Origin: Coptis chinensis
Taxonomy: Eukaryota; Streptophyta; Magnoliopsida; Ranunculales; Ranunculaceae
Assembly (NCBI GenBank): GCA_015680905.1
Contig: CM027377.1
Coordinates: 37,100,501 to 37,164,500, forward strand
DNA: 64,000 nucleotides
Direction: 5' to 3'
The first letter of the stretch is position 1. Each line of letters opens with the position of its first letter. The notes beneath the pieces were generated by a model, which saw only the letters and a list, made by a program, of their open reading frames with translations, was not told the origin of the DNA and searched no databases. Positions 10,309 through 21,134 of the stretch are shown here, one piece after another. The position numbers and the translations under genes are program-made.

Positions 10309-10506
10309 TTAATTACGAGCTTTAACGGCTATCATCCTTTTCTCAATTAAATCAGTAGCATCTTCAAGCGTTATTCCAGGCACATCTCCTTCTTTTTCAG
10401 CGTCTTTGCCTTCGAGACTTACTTCAATCATTTCTACAGTTTGTTCAAACTTCATTTCTAGATTTCTATGTTTTAATCGAAGGCGAATTTGGTTTAGTAA
10501 TGGCAA
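10309..10506 (-). pseudogene. Unidentified exon-like open frame in the outer element
   Basis: A 65-codon open stretch on the minus strand, acidic in the middle (EVSLEGKDAEKEGDVPG) and ending IEKRMIAVKARN before a stop. There is no ATG at its start. Its composition is protein-like and it lies upstream of the IQD piece in the same orientation, so it may be another captured exon. I do not recognise the family. Confidence 0.3.
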
Positions 10507-10617
10507 CTGGGGAGGAGTGGTGAAGAAGAGACGAAGTATTTGGGAGAGATGGGAACTGATTTTTGAATTGTAATTTATTTGAGAGAAGACACAGTCCTTA
10601 AGTTGTAATTTTTTTGC

Positions 10618-10797
10618 ATCTTAGACACCTTGACGCTCTCTTAGCGTCACAAATTCTTAAAACTCTTAAATTTTTAATTGACTAAATTATCAAATCATTG
10701 GTGACGGTTTTAGCAATTTAGTGACGCCAAAATGGTGTCACAATGTTCCTGACGCTAATTCGGCACCCTAGTGTCACAAAAAACCTGTTATGGTGTA
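10618..10797. repeat. Right subterminal repeats and terminus of the outer element
   Basis: GACGCTCTCTTAGCGTCAC, GTGACGCC and related copies in both orientations, ending TGTTATGGTGTA immediately before the LTR of element E. Confidence 0.65.
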
Positions 10798-12083
10798 TGA
10801 TGAGAAATAATTAAAATATTATTGATGCACAGTAGTATGATGATGCGTGAACAGTAAATTATGGTGAAAAAATAGTAAATAAGTACTCTCTAAATCATAT
10901 GAGATAAGGGAGAGTAGTCGTGTTTGCCAAACTCTAGTTGCACACTATTTGGATGCGAGTCTAGATTAGAAGTATGTTTCACTAATGAGAGTCAAAGTAG
11001 TAGGTATAAAGTAAAAATAATGAATTTAAATGATGAATAAAGGTGTTAGAAGGGGTTTAATCCGTCACGTGATTCGATTGACTATTAGTTAGTATCGAAT
11101 CGCTTGTATTGATCCCTAGTGAAGACCAAATCCTCTCGGATCGAGGTTTCACTAACGAGAGAGTGTAGCTCCACTACAAATTTCTTTGGTGGTGGCTCTA
11201 TACTTTAGTTCTCCGTTATGAGCTTTATCTCTAGTTACTCATAACGAAGAACTTGACATTCTTTTATGTAACACAATAAAACTACTAGCTACTCATCATC
11301 ACATGGCTTCATAAACCTTCTCTAATGGAGGTTTAGCCGTGATTCATTGGATGAACAATATCAAAACAGTAAATTAAAAACATAATACTATAGAAATTGA
11401 ATTGAGAATGAAACAAGCTTTTATTTGAATTGGTTATAATGGTGGCTACAATTGCTAAACCTAATTATAAACTAAAGAAACATAAAATTACAACTAAGGG
11501 TTTGCTAGAAGGGGAGTCAAAATGTTTAGCCTTAACCCTCTTTATATAGGATAGGATTAGGGTTATATTTTTGTGCATGGGCCAAAAAGGGAGACTTTGG
11601 GCCTCTAAAGTGAGCCCAAAGTCCATTAAGTTAAGTCTAAAATGGCCAATTCTATTGGAAATTTTTCAATGTCCTTTTCATCCACTTTTACAGCTCTGGT
11701 TGGGGCAATGTTGGGTCTATTAGAAATCCGATTTCGAGCCGGTCGTTTTAACATAAAGTAGGCCCAATTCTAAGGCCCGAGTCCAAAGATACGGCCTGCC
11801 GAAGTTCTGTTGACTTTTCTATCCCTTTTCTACCCGGATTGACTTTGACTGGACTTGAAAAAGACTTTTCTCCATGATTCCTGAGCTTTAAACGTAGAAC
11901 TTCCTCGACAATCATCTTGACTCATTTTTCATGCAAAAGTGATGCTTTTAGTCACCTAATCAACTTCAAGTCCTAAAATGCACAAAAACACATAAACAAT
12001 ACTAACTCTTATTTATTATAAATATAATTGGCCTAAGTAGACTACTATTAAGGGATTTAAACTACACTTTTGGGTGCTTATCA
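10798..12083 (-). mobile_element. 3' LTR of retrotransposon E
   Basis: On the minus strand this starts TGATAAGCACCC at 12083 and ends CTCATCA at 10798. A purine-rich tract abuts it at 12084. Its second half (about 11550-12083) is clearly related to the LTR of element B at 22080-22630. A TATA-like CTATATAAAG lies at 11538-11550 on the minus strand. The left edge is inferred from the TG...CA rule and from the abrupt end of the outer DNA transposon. The partner LTR is outside the window because a LINE interrupts E. Confidence 0.6.
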
Positions 12084-12379
12084 CACCACCCCTAAACAGT
12101 ATTTTACTTGTCCTTAAGCAAATATGAGAAATAAAAACAGATAAGTAGCAAAAAATGTAGTTCTAACTAATCTCGTTTCGCAAAGTGCGATTGCATTGAC
12201 CATATGCAATAAGGTTTTAAACAACTAGGAATTCCCTAGTGGAAGAGTTATAGCCTCGTGAGAGTTTTCCATAGAAGGTACTCACAAACTTCATTCATAC
12301 TACAACGACTAAGAGATAAAATAAAATTTCCTAATTAATCTTAGATATCTATACATCTCAATAACAATATAATAAGAAC
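12084..12379 (-). mobile_element. Element E, polypurine tract and 3' untranslated region
   Basis: The tract GTTTAGGGGTGGTG (minus, 12097-12084) precedes the 3' LTR. Behind it lies the conserved non-coding block also found in A, B and D (12166-12310), including GACCATATGCAA and a stem with CTAGTGG. It continues at 17629 after the CACTA insertion. Confidence 0.7.
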
Positions 12380-12409
12380 CACTACAAGAAACAGGGATTT
12401 TGGCTACAA

Positions 12410-12830
12410 TAACTATCGTCGCTGAATATTACAAAAATGTCGTAATTAAATTTTGCGACATTGTTTAGAGCGTCACCTGATCGTCGCTAAAGCTATAGTC
12501 GACAAAGATACAAAGCGACGATTTTACAACATCGCCAAATATGATACCTTCACCGAAGATAATAATTGTCGCCAAAATTTTAATTTCGTCGTTAAATCAT
12601 CTTCTTATTCTTTATACAATAATGTCGCAAAAAATGGTTTTTTGGCGATGTCTTCAAAATTGTCGCTATCAAAACCTTATTAGCAGCGTTTATATCGTCA
12701 ATAAAGGTCAATTTTTTTTGAAAATTTTAGTGTTATAAGCGACGTTATAATCATCGCTACAAATCCATTTAAAAAAAATAAAATAATTAACAACATATCT
12801 ATTGTCGCTAAAGATAAAAATAATTTAAAA
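12410..12830. repeat. Left subterminal repeats of the second Pack-CACTA
   Basis: Many degenerate copies of (G)TCG(T)CGCTAAA and its reverse complement. Related copies occur at 17270-17620. Confidence 0.7.
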
Positions 12831-13104
12831 TTTTGTATCGTCTAAACTATTTGAATTTTTTACAAATGCAAACCATTTGAACTAACATTTTTTCACTTCC
12901 ATGTATCATTTTTATTTTTTTCTAACATTCAATTGAAACACAAAAACATCAAATATCAAACAAAAAAAAAACATTTATTAAATATAAAACGGAAAATTTA
13001 CATCAATCTGTATATAGTTTTGACATGGTCAAAATATAAAAAATAGTCTAACAACCTCCAAGTAAATTTATTCAGTCTAAATCGCTTTTATAAAACAGTA
13101 GAAC

Positions 13105-13510
13105 GTCACATCATATCACTGCCCAGATTGAATAACTGTCTCTTGTAATAGCCAGACCAACCTTTAGCAATTTTACAAGTCCATCTGCAAAAAAACAAAA
13201 AACAAAAATAAAAGACATTCTTTTACAGACTTTAATAGTTTGGTGCCAAAGACAAAAAATAACAACTAGATATTAAGAACCAGTATAGAATAATACATAA
13301 ATTACATAACAACAAGATTAATACAAGATGACCTACACTAGTCACTCTTAGTTTGATCACATTACACACTCTAAACTCTTAATCTCTTTCATTTAATGAA
13401 AGTTTTGAAAACAATACATACTTAAGCGCTTTGTGTGAATCAACATACCTATAGGTCAGTAACTCTTTGTTTTGCTCCATTATTAAGTTCTCAGGGCAAG
13501 CCTGCCACAA
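13105..13510 (-). pseudogene. Unidentified two-exon gene end captured in the second Pack-CACTA
   Basis: A minus-strand block at about 13510-13450 reads CPENLIMEQNKELLTYR and ends at a GT donor. A second block after a TTTTTTTGCAG acceptor (about 13188-13110) reads WTCKIAKGWSGYYKRQLF and ends at a stop after GSDMM. Splice-like ends and codon-like composition suggest the 3' end of a captured gene. Further minus-strand protein-like runs lie near 13640-13690 and 13800-13840. I cannot name the family. Confidence 0.35.
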
Positions 13511-16207
13511 CATTAAGTAAAGAAAAAAATAAATTAAAACTCAAATTAAAGATAAATTTCAGACCACCCGACCAAGAAACTTAACCAAATATGAGAAAAA
13601 TCATGAAAGTAAGTAGAAAGACAATCCGAAACAAGCATGCTGCCTAGACTACTTCATTGTCAGTTTTGATTGCTCGAAGGTCTTTCCTTTTCATCTCTGA
13701 CTCATGTATAACCTATTCACTTTTTCCTATTGCCATATAAGGATGGTATATTACTATACCCTTTCAAATTTGCTATTACCATATTCTAGTGGTAGCAACA
13801 TTTACCTGTTGATTAATCTGGTTATTTAAGCTCTTATGCCTTTCCAAATCTCTGATCTACTTCTAAGCTAAGCCATCAGCTCAATCTCGATTTGCTACAT
13901 CATCTGGGAGGATATATCATGAATTCGATGCTGCAATAGAATGTAACCGAGGCTTCCATCCACTTTGACGATGGAATATTAATAAACACTTGATTCACCC
14001 AATTCCCTAAAGCACCTCAAAAAGTATAAAGCCAAAGTCAGGCTCTTAATATTTAAAGTTTGGTAGCAAGATTAGCTTATACATAAACACATTTCCTACC
14101 CTTTAGCATGGTAGCAACATTAGCTTAATTCAACACATCAACTTGGTCAAGGCAATCAATCTATAGAATGAAAGTAAAGTTATTAAGAACAATATAGTAT
14201 GGCGCCAAAGACATCAAAATAACAGCCATACATTAAGAACCAGTCCAAAGTAATACAAACTAAGAGCTTGTAAGTCCATCATGCATGCCACTCAGAAAAT
14301 TAAACAATACATAAATGGGAGGGCTGATGGTGCATGTGCAACAAGGAGTAATATGGATGTAAAGGACAAACCATGCAATTATAAGTGAGGTTGGGAATTT
14401 ATTTCAATCAAGCCTGCACAATAACAATTTATTAAAAGGATAACAACTATTTGTGTAAAGAACAAGAGAAAGCAATATACAAGCAACTGCAATGGAATAC
14501 AATATTAAACCTTCCAAAGCTTATAATGTTAGCTAGCCACTAGATAATGAATACTAGCACCAAACAAAACAATTCCCAAAGGTATTTATGAAATTCAAGT
14601 TTAAAAAATCAAGTAGATCAAACTATCTTAAGCAAATACATTTCATATGCTTTTGAATGAAACATGTTGCAAAGAACAAATAATATATGTAGTAGCAAGC
14701 AAGTTACATTCACAAGTGTTGATATATGTAGTAAATCAAAGTCAAATATTACCTTTCCACTCCCAAATAATTAATTTCCATGTCTTTGGACATCAAAACT
14801 GGTTCTTTGCAGATTTTAGACTATTCATGTATATTCTAGCAGTGCATTATTTCATACATTCCTTGGCTAGTATCTCCACTGTGAAAGCCACCTACCAATT
14901 GAAAAGAAAAAAAATGTTGAACTGTGTATCCACCCATCCAATTTCATTAAGTCAATCACACAAGCCCATTTTGATTGACATGGTAAATAATTACCTAAAT
15001 CATTCTTAGGTTTCCAGCATATTCAACCGTTTAGAAACGAGATGAAACTACTAAAAAGGAGCTGGAATTATAAGTCCACAAACATAAGATATACACTACC
15101 AGCTAAAGCACAATAAGGGATATGTAATAGTGAAAATAAGTAAAATATATAAACAATGATTATTTTAGTATTTCCTATATTAGTTCCTCAGTATGGGTCC
15201 AAAGCCACTGACACAAATCTTGATCTAGTGGTAGCGTGTTCATTACTATGATGCTAACTACTATTTGTTCATATATCACTGCATTTTTAAGAAGATATTA
15301 CCTTCGCCCAATCCCATCCCCCCAATCCCAATCGCAACATTACATAGAAAAAAAAAATCATTGGATGTTTATTCTAAAATCTAGAAAACGTACAATTGGT
15401 GAGGTAACTGATGACAACGAAAACAACCTATCTTCTGGTTGAAGCTTCCTGGAACGCTTAAGGCTGCATCAACCATGTTATATAAGTTTGTGTCAGCAAT
15501 TATCTTCATGATTATAGTGTCATATACAGGTAAAAAGGAGACATACTTAGATGTGCTTTTGGATGCATAAAGGAAACCTTCGAAACCTTTCAATACATTC
15601 CCAGATTGACTAGAATCTTGCAAGTAGCTAATTCACAAACCCATTTCGAATGACATAGTGAGCAACAAAATGAAAAATCAAATGAACTATGAATTCATAC
15701 TACAATCAAGAACTACATACCATGAAACTTCGACAAGAGGAAGTCTAATGCATGTTGGTGCTTGTTGATTCTTGTTTATTGGGCATTGCATCCTCTGCTT
15801 CGTCAACATACAATCTGAAAACAATCCAAACAATACTATAGGGAGTTGTGATACACACCACATAATATAAGGCATGCAATTAAGTAGACAACCAAACTAA
15901 AAAATCCACACAAGATTTGACTATTTAGAGAGAAAATTCTACCTCAACTTACAAATTGAATGCAAAACCAACTATGTCCCTATACTTTGAAGCCTAGCAC
16001 ATAATTTAAATTCCAGAATCCAAGCTGTTCCAAACATCACGCACAACAAAAATTAAAATCACAGTAGTAAGGATTTCACAAGCAAGCAACCATACATTCA
16101 AGCAGTATTTATATGTACTAGGACACCACTACAAAAAAATAAATTAGAACTCACACAAAATTAAGTCCTTTATTCTACTTCAATCTCAACCCATATTCAA
16201 ACCAGAA
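13511..16207. other. Second Pack-CACTA interior, no gene identified
   Basis: AT-rich, intron-like DNA. A minus-strand open stretch at 15623-15430 (GNVLKGFEGFLYASKSTSKY and SFLPVYDTIIMKIIADTN) looks protein-like but was not recognised. Nothing else is supported. Confidence 0.4.
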
Positions 16208-16495
16208 AACCACCTTGTTATGTGGGACCTTCGTCCTCTTGGCTTGACTAGTAACAAAGTTGAGAAACTTTGTGATCTATGCAATATCACAATGAACAAA
16301 AATGATGTTTTTGGTGACAGCAGTGCCCTGGCTCCTGGAGGTGTTAGAATTGGTACCCCTGCTATGACTTCCAGAGGCTTGCTTGAGAAGGATTTTGAAC
16401 AGATCAGTGAGTTCCTCCACTAGGCTGTTACCCTCACGCTGAAAATCCAGAAGGAACATGGCTTCTTAATGTCAGAGATGAAGTACCAGGATTAA
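16208..16495 (+). pseudogene. SHM: Serine hydroxymethyltransferase C-terminal fragment
   Basis: Reads [70 protein letters not shown], stop, AVTLTLKIQKEHG, GFLMSEMKYQD, stop (the G at the last junction is shared). This is the C-terminal domain of PLP-dependent SHMT, which interconverts serine and glycine with tetrahydrofolate. About 30 residues between KIQKEHG and GFLMSEMKY are missing while the frame is kept. A stop stands in place of Arg in the LHRAV region. The normal C-terminus and stop are present. It has no N-terminal part or PLP lysine, so it is a captured gene end. Confidence 0.92.
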
Positions 16496-16795
16496 GTGAA
16501 AGAACGTTGCAAATGTTAGTTAGCAGGTTTTTTTGAGCCAACAAGTTTCTCTTTTACTTGCGTATAAAGTATCATGGAAGTAACTCTGTACCTTTTCTTT
16601 TTGTTGTAGGCACCATCTGAAACCTACACCTTTGTTTTATTTTATTATTCACATAGTCAGTCACTTGGAATTTTCAAGACATGGCTATGCTGAATTGTAT
16701 TTGCTGTAATTGGTCTGATGTTTTCCATGGTACATCAGTGTAAAACTAAGTGTGCAGTTATTCTTGAATAAAGAAAAGTAGCTTGGAGTTGAAAA
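16496..16795 (+). other. Probable 3' UTR of the captured SHMT piece
   Basis: Follows the SHMT stop without interruption. It has T-rich gene-terminus character and ends in AATAAAGAAAAG (16769-16780) followed by an A-run, resembling a poly(A) signal and site. It was probably captured along with the coding end. Confidence 0.45.
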
Positions 16796-17269
16796 AAAAT
16801 ACAATTATATTTTTGTCGATGGGCAGTGAAGAGACTGAAATTGAACAGAAAAATCATAGCTTTCCAATATGAACTTTCTACTAACAAGTTTAATTATGGA
16901 GCTTACCAAGCTTTGGTTGAACGAATGATGAAGGGAGAACAAATCGAATCTCCCACTTCTGTTCTCATTTTGTTCCAATCCTATTTAGGCAAAAAATAAT
17001 GAAGCAAACTACAATAAAAAATTAAAAGAAATTGAAAAGGTTACCTCAAATTATATAAAGATACAACTATTGATGGAGGGATTCAGAGAGACTTTGAGGT
17101 TGGGGGTTTGGAGGAAGAGGCCGAAGACGTAGGGTTTCTTTTCTTTCTATTTTTTCTATTGTTTGGGTTTTTCTATTTTTTTCTTTTTATTGATTTTACA
17201 GATTATTTGTTTTGAATTTTTGACTCAAAAGTTAAAAACTTAAAACAATAAGCGGGAATACCAAAAAAA
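16796..17269. other. Second Pack-CACTA, unassigned sequence
   Basis: AT-rich sequence with a T-rich run at 17140-17220. No coding similarity was recognised. Confidence 0.4.
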
Positions 17270-17628
17270 AAAATATCGCTCGAAAATTGGGAAAAATATT
17301 TTCGATGGAACAAGTGTCACTAAAGATACCCAATTAGCTCCAATCCATAGAAGCGTGGAAAATACTGTGACAAATACCGACGATTTTATCAACACGGAAA
17401 CTTACGAAGCATTTAACTATACTTTTATCATCGCTCAAAAGTTCATTGCAATGTTCATATGTCTCACGGTACTATTTACGACGATAAAATGATCGCCAAA
17501 GTCATCAATTCCCCTTACGACAAAAAATTATTACCGACGATAAAAAGTGTCGCTGATAGTAATTATTGTCTACGTTTTTCTATCATCGCTAAACGTTTCG
17601 TCGTTGAAAAGGCATTTTTGTTGTAGTG
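17270..17628. repeat. Right subterminal repeats and terminus of the second Pack-CACTA
   Basis: Copies of CGACGATAAAA and TCGCTAAA in both orientations, ending in GTTGTAGTG. Confidence 0.7.
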
Positions 17629-18655
17629 AATAATGCTTTTGAAACATAAGTTAATACACGCATAATAATCAAATCATCTAAAAATATACATGCATGCTAT
17701 GAACTATGTTATGAAATGCAATGGTAGGTCCGTTTATGAAACTTTTGGAATAACGTCCTTAAGTAGGTCCTCACAGTTTGTCAAGACAAAAATACTATGA
17801 TTTTTCCACTCAAATTAGCTCACTCCAGTGTGTAGTGGACACACGTTTCTTGACAATATCAATGACGTCCAAAGGAGCCGAGGTCGATCAATCACATCTA
17901 CCACTTACTATCACACTAAATTAATTCTAATTGAGCTAGAGGTCTTTATTAGGTGATACGGGACTGAGGTGATAGTTTAAGAAGAAACGGAATGGATATT
18001 CAAATAAACAAGTCTGAGATAATAGGGTCTTCAATTACATGTAACTAGAGAAAACTTTGTTCTTACTTTGCTTCTACACTTAGTTTCCATCATTAGCCTT
18101 TTATTTTGGCTTTTTGACTCTTTTTTATTCTATTTTTGGAGTTTTTGTTTTTGTTTTATTTCTATTTCTATTTTTGTTTTATTTTCTTTTGATAGAAACT
18201 TATTTTCTTTTTCTTTTCTGAAACAACTAACTAATTTTTGGTTTTCCACAAGTTTTTCTCTTTATTTTCCTGACACATCCTATTCTCAGACTCATTCAAA
18301 GATGGATAGTTTTTTTTTTTATTGGTTTAAAAGATGGGTAAAGGATTTGTGGTTGTGAAAAGGCTAATTGAAAGACTCAGAGGGGCGACTAGCGGATAAT
18401 TACTTATAGGTATGCATTTTTAGCTATATCGATCCAAAGATGACCTAAATTCTCGCTTAAGATATGGTATGGTGATCAAATAAGTGGATATGTGATTTCT
18501 CTACTCATATTATATGTATCTTTTGTGTCATCACTTAGATACTTACTCATATGAGGCTTTTAGGCTAGAATTTCATAGGATATGTAAAATTAAATAGTCT
18601 AACCTAGGTCTCAGAAAAATACTACCAAGTACACTCATACATGCTCATGCAAGAT
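17629..18655 (-). mobile_element. Element E, 3' untranslated region continued
   Basis: Colinear with element B at 22930-23980 and with the reverse complement of A at 45900-46300. A shared block reads, on the minus strand, CCTCTAGCTCAATTAGAA. T-rich tracts produce hydrophobic open frames that are not genes. The LINE is inserted at the right end, so the coding part of E lies outside the window. Confidence 0.65.
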
Positions 18656-18735
18656 ATATATATTTTTTTTGGTTAAGCTAGGGTTTGGCAGCCCATCACC
18701 TGTTATATTGCTTAAGAAACTCTTACATAGGTTGT

Positions 18736-21134
18736 TCATTGGGCATCCTCCTCCACAATACTATGAAGGGGCTGATCAAGGGGGGGAACAAAGAAAAAAG
18801 AAATTAAATTATGTGCATCCTGTGATGGGCTAATAGTAGCTAAATAGTCTGCTGCCCTATTCGTCTCTCGTACCACATAACTGAAGGAGATGTACTCAAA
18901 GAGAAGACTCACATTTTGGATGGCAGTGACTAAGTCCAGGCAGTACCAAGGGGCTTCTCTTGCTTATTAATAACATTTACTGCCCTCAGCAAATCTGACG
19001 CAACTTTCACTTTTAGAATCCTCTCATGGATGCATCTTTTTAACCCGACGTCAATAGCTAAACGTTCTTGGAATAACACTGATTGCATTCCGCCTTTTCC
19101 TGTGAAAGCCGCAACCACTTGACCTTGGTTGTCTCGTATTGCCCCTCCATGTCCAACACCATTATTGCTTAAGCTTCCATCAGTATTGAGCTTAACTCTA
19201 TTTTCGTGTGGTGGATCCCAAAAGCAACCAGTAGGCACCGGGGCCTTGAACTACAGGTTGAGCCCTATTCTAGTACCCAAAGCTCGTGCATTCAAAGAAT
19301 CATTTACATGTGGTTTCAGGACTACTAGGTAGTTTTTGAGGTCTCGCTCCTGCTTGTAGAATAGATCTAATGCGTTCCTGCTGGAGCCTTGAAAGTGTTG
19401 CTTGTTTCTTTCTTTCCAGATGGCGTCCATAGCAGTGCATAAGTAAATTTTGTACACTTCCCCTAATTCATGCCTTTTGTAAAGCCTGATAATGGACGAC
19501 CATTCTCAGTTAGAAGATCTGGCATCAGTAGAGATACTGAGTAGCTCTTTAATCTTGGATATGACCTGTTGGGAGTAAGGGCACTCAAAGAAAGGATGCT
19601 TAGAGTGTTCTCTACTGCTATTACATAAGCAACATGTTGAGTGAGAAATGACTTTTCTTCGCACCAGACGGTCTTGGGTAGGTATAGTGTTGGAGAAGAG
19701 TTGCCAACATGTGAAGGAATGCCTTCGCAAAACCCATTTTCCCCACACAAAGTTATACCACCTCATTTTGTTTCCAGCTAGGCTGAGAGCTGTGTAGGCG
19801 CTACTAGAGGTATAGAGACCACTCTGGTGGGGTGTCCACACTATCTTGTCTTGTAGGAGATTTCTATAGATGCTGGTAGTGAGAATTTCAGTCTTGAGAT
19901 CAGAAGACGGCATGAGAAGCACGTGGTAATTCCAATTACCATTATCTAACAAACAACTGACCTTGGCATCCATAGGAAACTGCCACGCTGACAAGGCATC
20001 GACATTAAACAGGAGAGGAGAGTTGCCATACCAGATATCATGCCAGAGCAGCGTATTCTCACCATTAGCGATCGTATACTTGATGAGCTTCTTAGCATCC
20101 TTTCGGGCATCTAGAATTTTTCTCCAAGACCAAGAGAAGTCCTTCGGAGTTGTCATAGTCCAGAAGAATTGTTATTTTATGGGGTGTTTCCAAGTCCAAT
20201 CCACCCATATTGTTTCCTCTTTGATCGCCACTTTGAAGACTAATCCGCAGTAGGCTCCCCGGTTCCATCTTTGAAGATTTGCAAATCCAAGTCTTCCTTC
20301 ATTTTTGGTTTACTCATGGTACACCAGCTAGCATGATGAAAGGCTTTCTGCAATCCAATAGAGGACCATAGAAAGCGAGCATAGATTTTCTCGACTTGAT
20401 CTAAAACCGTTTTAGGCAGAATGAACGTTCTAGCCTAATATATATGGAAGGATAGAAGAACTGACATGATCAACATGGCTTTTCCTGCATGAGAGAGTTG
20501 TCGGGCTTTCTAATTTGTAACCTTTTGGGCGAATCGTTCAATTAAAGGTTGGCATTCTCTTATGCCCAATCTTCCCGAGATCAAAGGAAGGCCCAAGTAC
20601 TTGACAGGGGGTTTTACCAATTCAACTCCTAATAGAGAAGCAAGTGATTGAGCATCTTGATGGTTGAGGGCACCAGCAAGAATGGTGGTCTTGTGAGTAT
20701 TAATGTGTAGTCTAGTTGCCCTTCCAAACTCCAGGAGACATTTTTTAACCGCAAGTATAGAGTTGCTATCCCATTTACAAAAGAGAAGGACATCGTCGGC
20801 GAAGGCAAGGTGTGATAGTTTCACTCTCTTGTATTTAGGGTGAAACTGGATTCGTTTCTCATTGATGCTTCTGAAGAGAATACAGCTGAGAATTTCCATA
20901 ACCAATACAAACAGATACGGAGATAAATAATCTCCTTGTCTTAAGCCTCGGGCACCAAAGAAGAATCCTTCGGCAGCTCCATTGATCATCACTGAATAAG
21001 AAAGAGAGAAAACACACATCTGGATCCATTTTCACATAAGGGGGGGAAACTTGAAGGTGTGCAATATAACTTGGATAGTATCCTAGCTAACCATATCAAA
21101 AGCTTTCCGGATGTCTACTTTGATAGAGCACCGC
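18736..21134 (-). pseudogene. LINE ORF2, 3' part: RT core, zinc-binding domain, RNase H
   Basis: Begins inside the reverse transcriptase: VDIRKAFDMVS, stop, then RQGDYLSPYLFVLVMEILS, the catalytic FADDVLLF at about 20810, and the thumb-side YLGLPL. Next comes the RVT zinc-binding domain (about 19930-19530; FVWGKWVLRRHSFTCWQLF, CCLCN, H...FFECPY). Last is a type-I RNase H (about 19230-18736) with the NTDGS active-site strand and, after a frameshift near 18940, the conserved VVRETNRAADYLA. The stop is at 18736. Several frameshifts near 20160-20510 and 19240-19500 disable it. It joins in frame to 48434 once B is removed. Confidence 0.88.
21130..21134. repeat. TSD of element B, left copy
   Basis: ACCGC, repeated exactly at 48429-48433. 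Joining the LINE across these two copies restores a continuous RT reading. Confidence 0.9.

Larger units (their letters stand above)
1..10797. mobile_element. Outer CACTA-like DNA transposon, 5' end cut by the window
   Basis: The two ends carry matching inverted sequence. Position 1 reads CCATAACA followed by TTTTTGTGACGCC, and 10780-10797 reads as its inverse, ending TGTTATGGTGTA. Short copies of a GTGACGCC / GGCGTCAC subterminal repeat, in both orientations, fill the first 225 bases and the last 180. Dense subterminal repeats and a CACCATAACA terminus are typical of CACTA elements, and the CACTA element nested at 1877 has the same terminus. The outermost bases are not visible: the 5' end is outside the window, and the 3' end abuts an LTR at 10798. 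No transposase was recognised. It holds a Mutator-like element and an IQD gene fragment. The superfamily is an inference. Confidence 0.6.
12380..17628. mobile_element. Second Pack-CACTA element with a serine hydroxymethyltransferase fragment
   Basis: Starts CACTACAAGAAACA and ends TTTTTGTTGTAGTG, so the ends begin CACTACAA.AAA in both directions. Flanks are AAC on the left and AAT on the right. The matching uninterrupted sequence in element B (22928-22934) supports an original AAT duplication with one later change. Subterminal GTCGCTAAA / TTTAGCGAC copies fill 12410-12830 and 17270-17620. No transposase frame is seen. It carries an SHMT 3' end on the plus strand and exon-like blocks on the minus strand, and it interrupts the 3' region of element E. 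Confidence 0.85.

Noticed and set aside
12380-17628. Autonomous CACTA element
   Set aside because: No TNP1/TNP2-like frame could be found in any of the three TIR elements.
18068-18358. Phe/Ser-rich 96-codon frame resembling a membrane protein
   Set aside because: Translation of T-rich 3' untranslated DNA of element E. The matching region in B is not open in the same frame.
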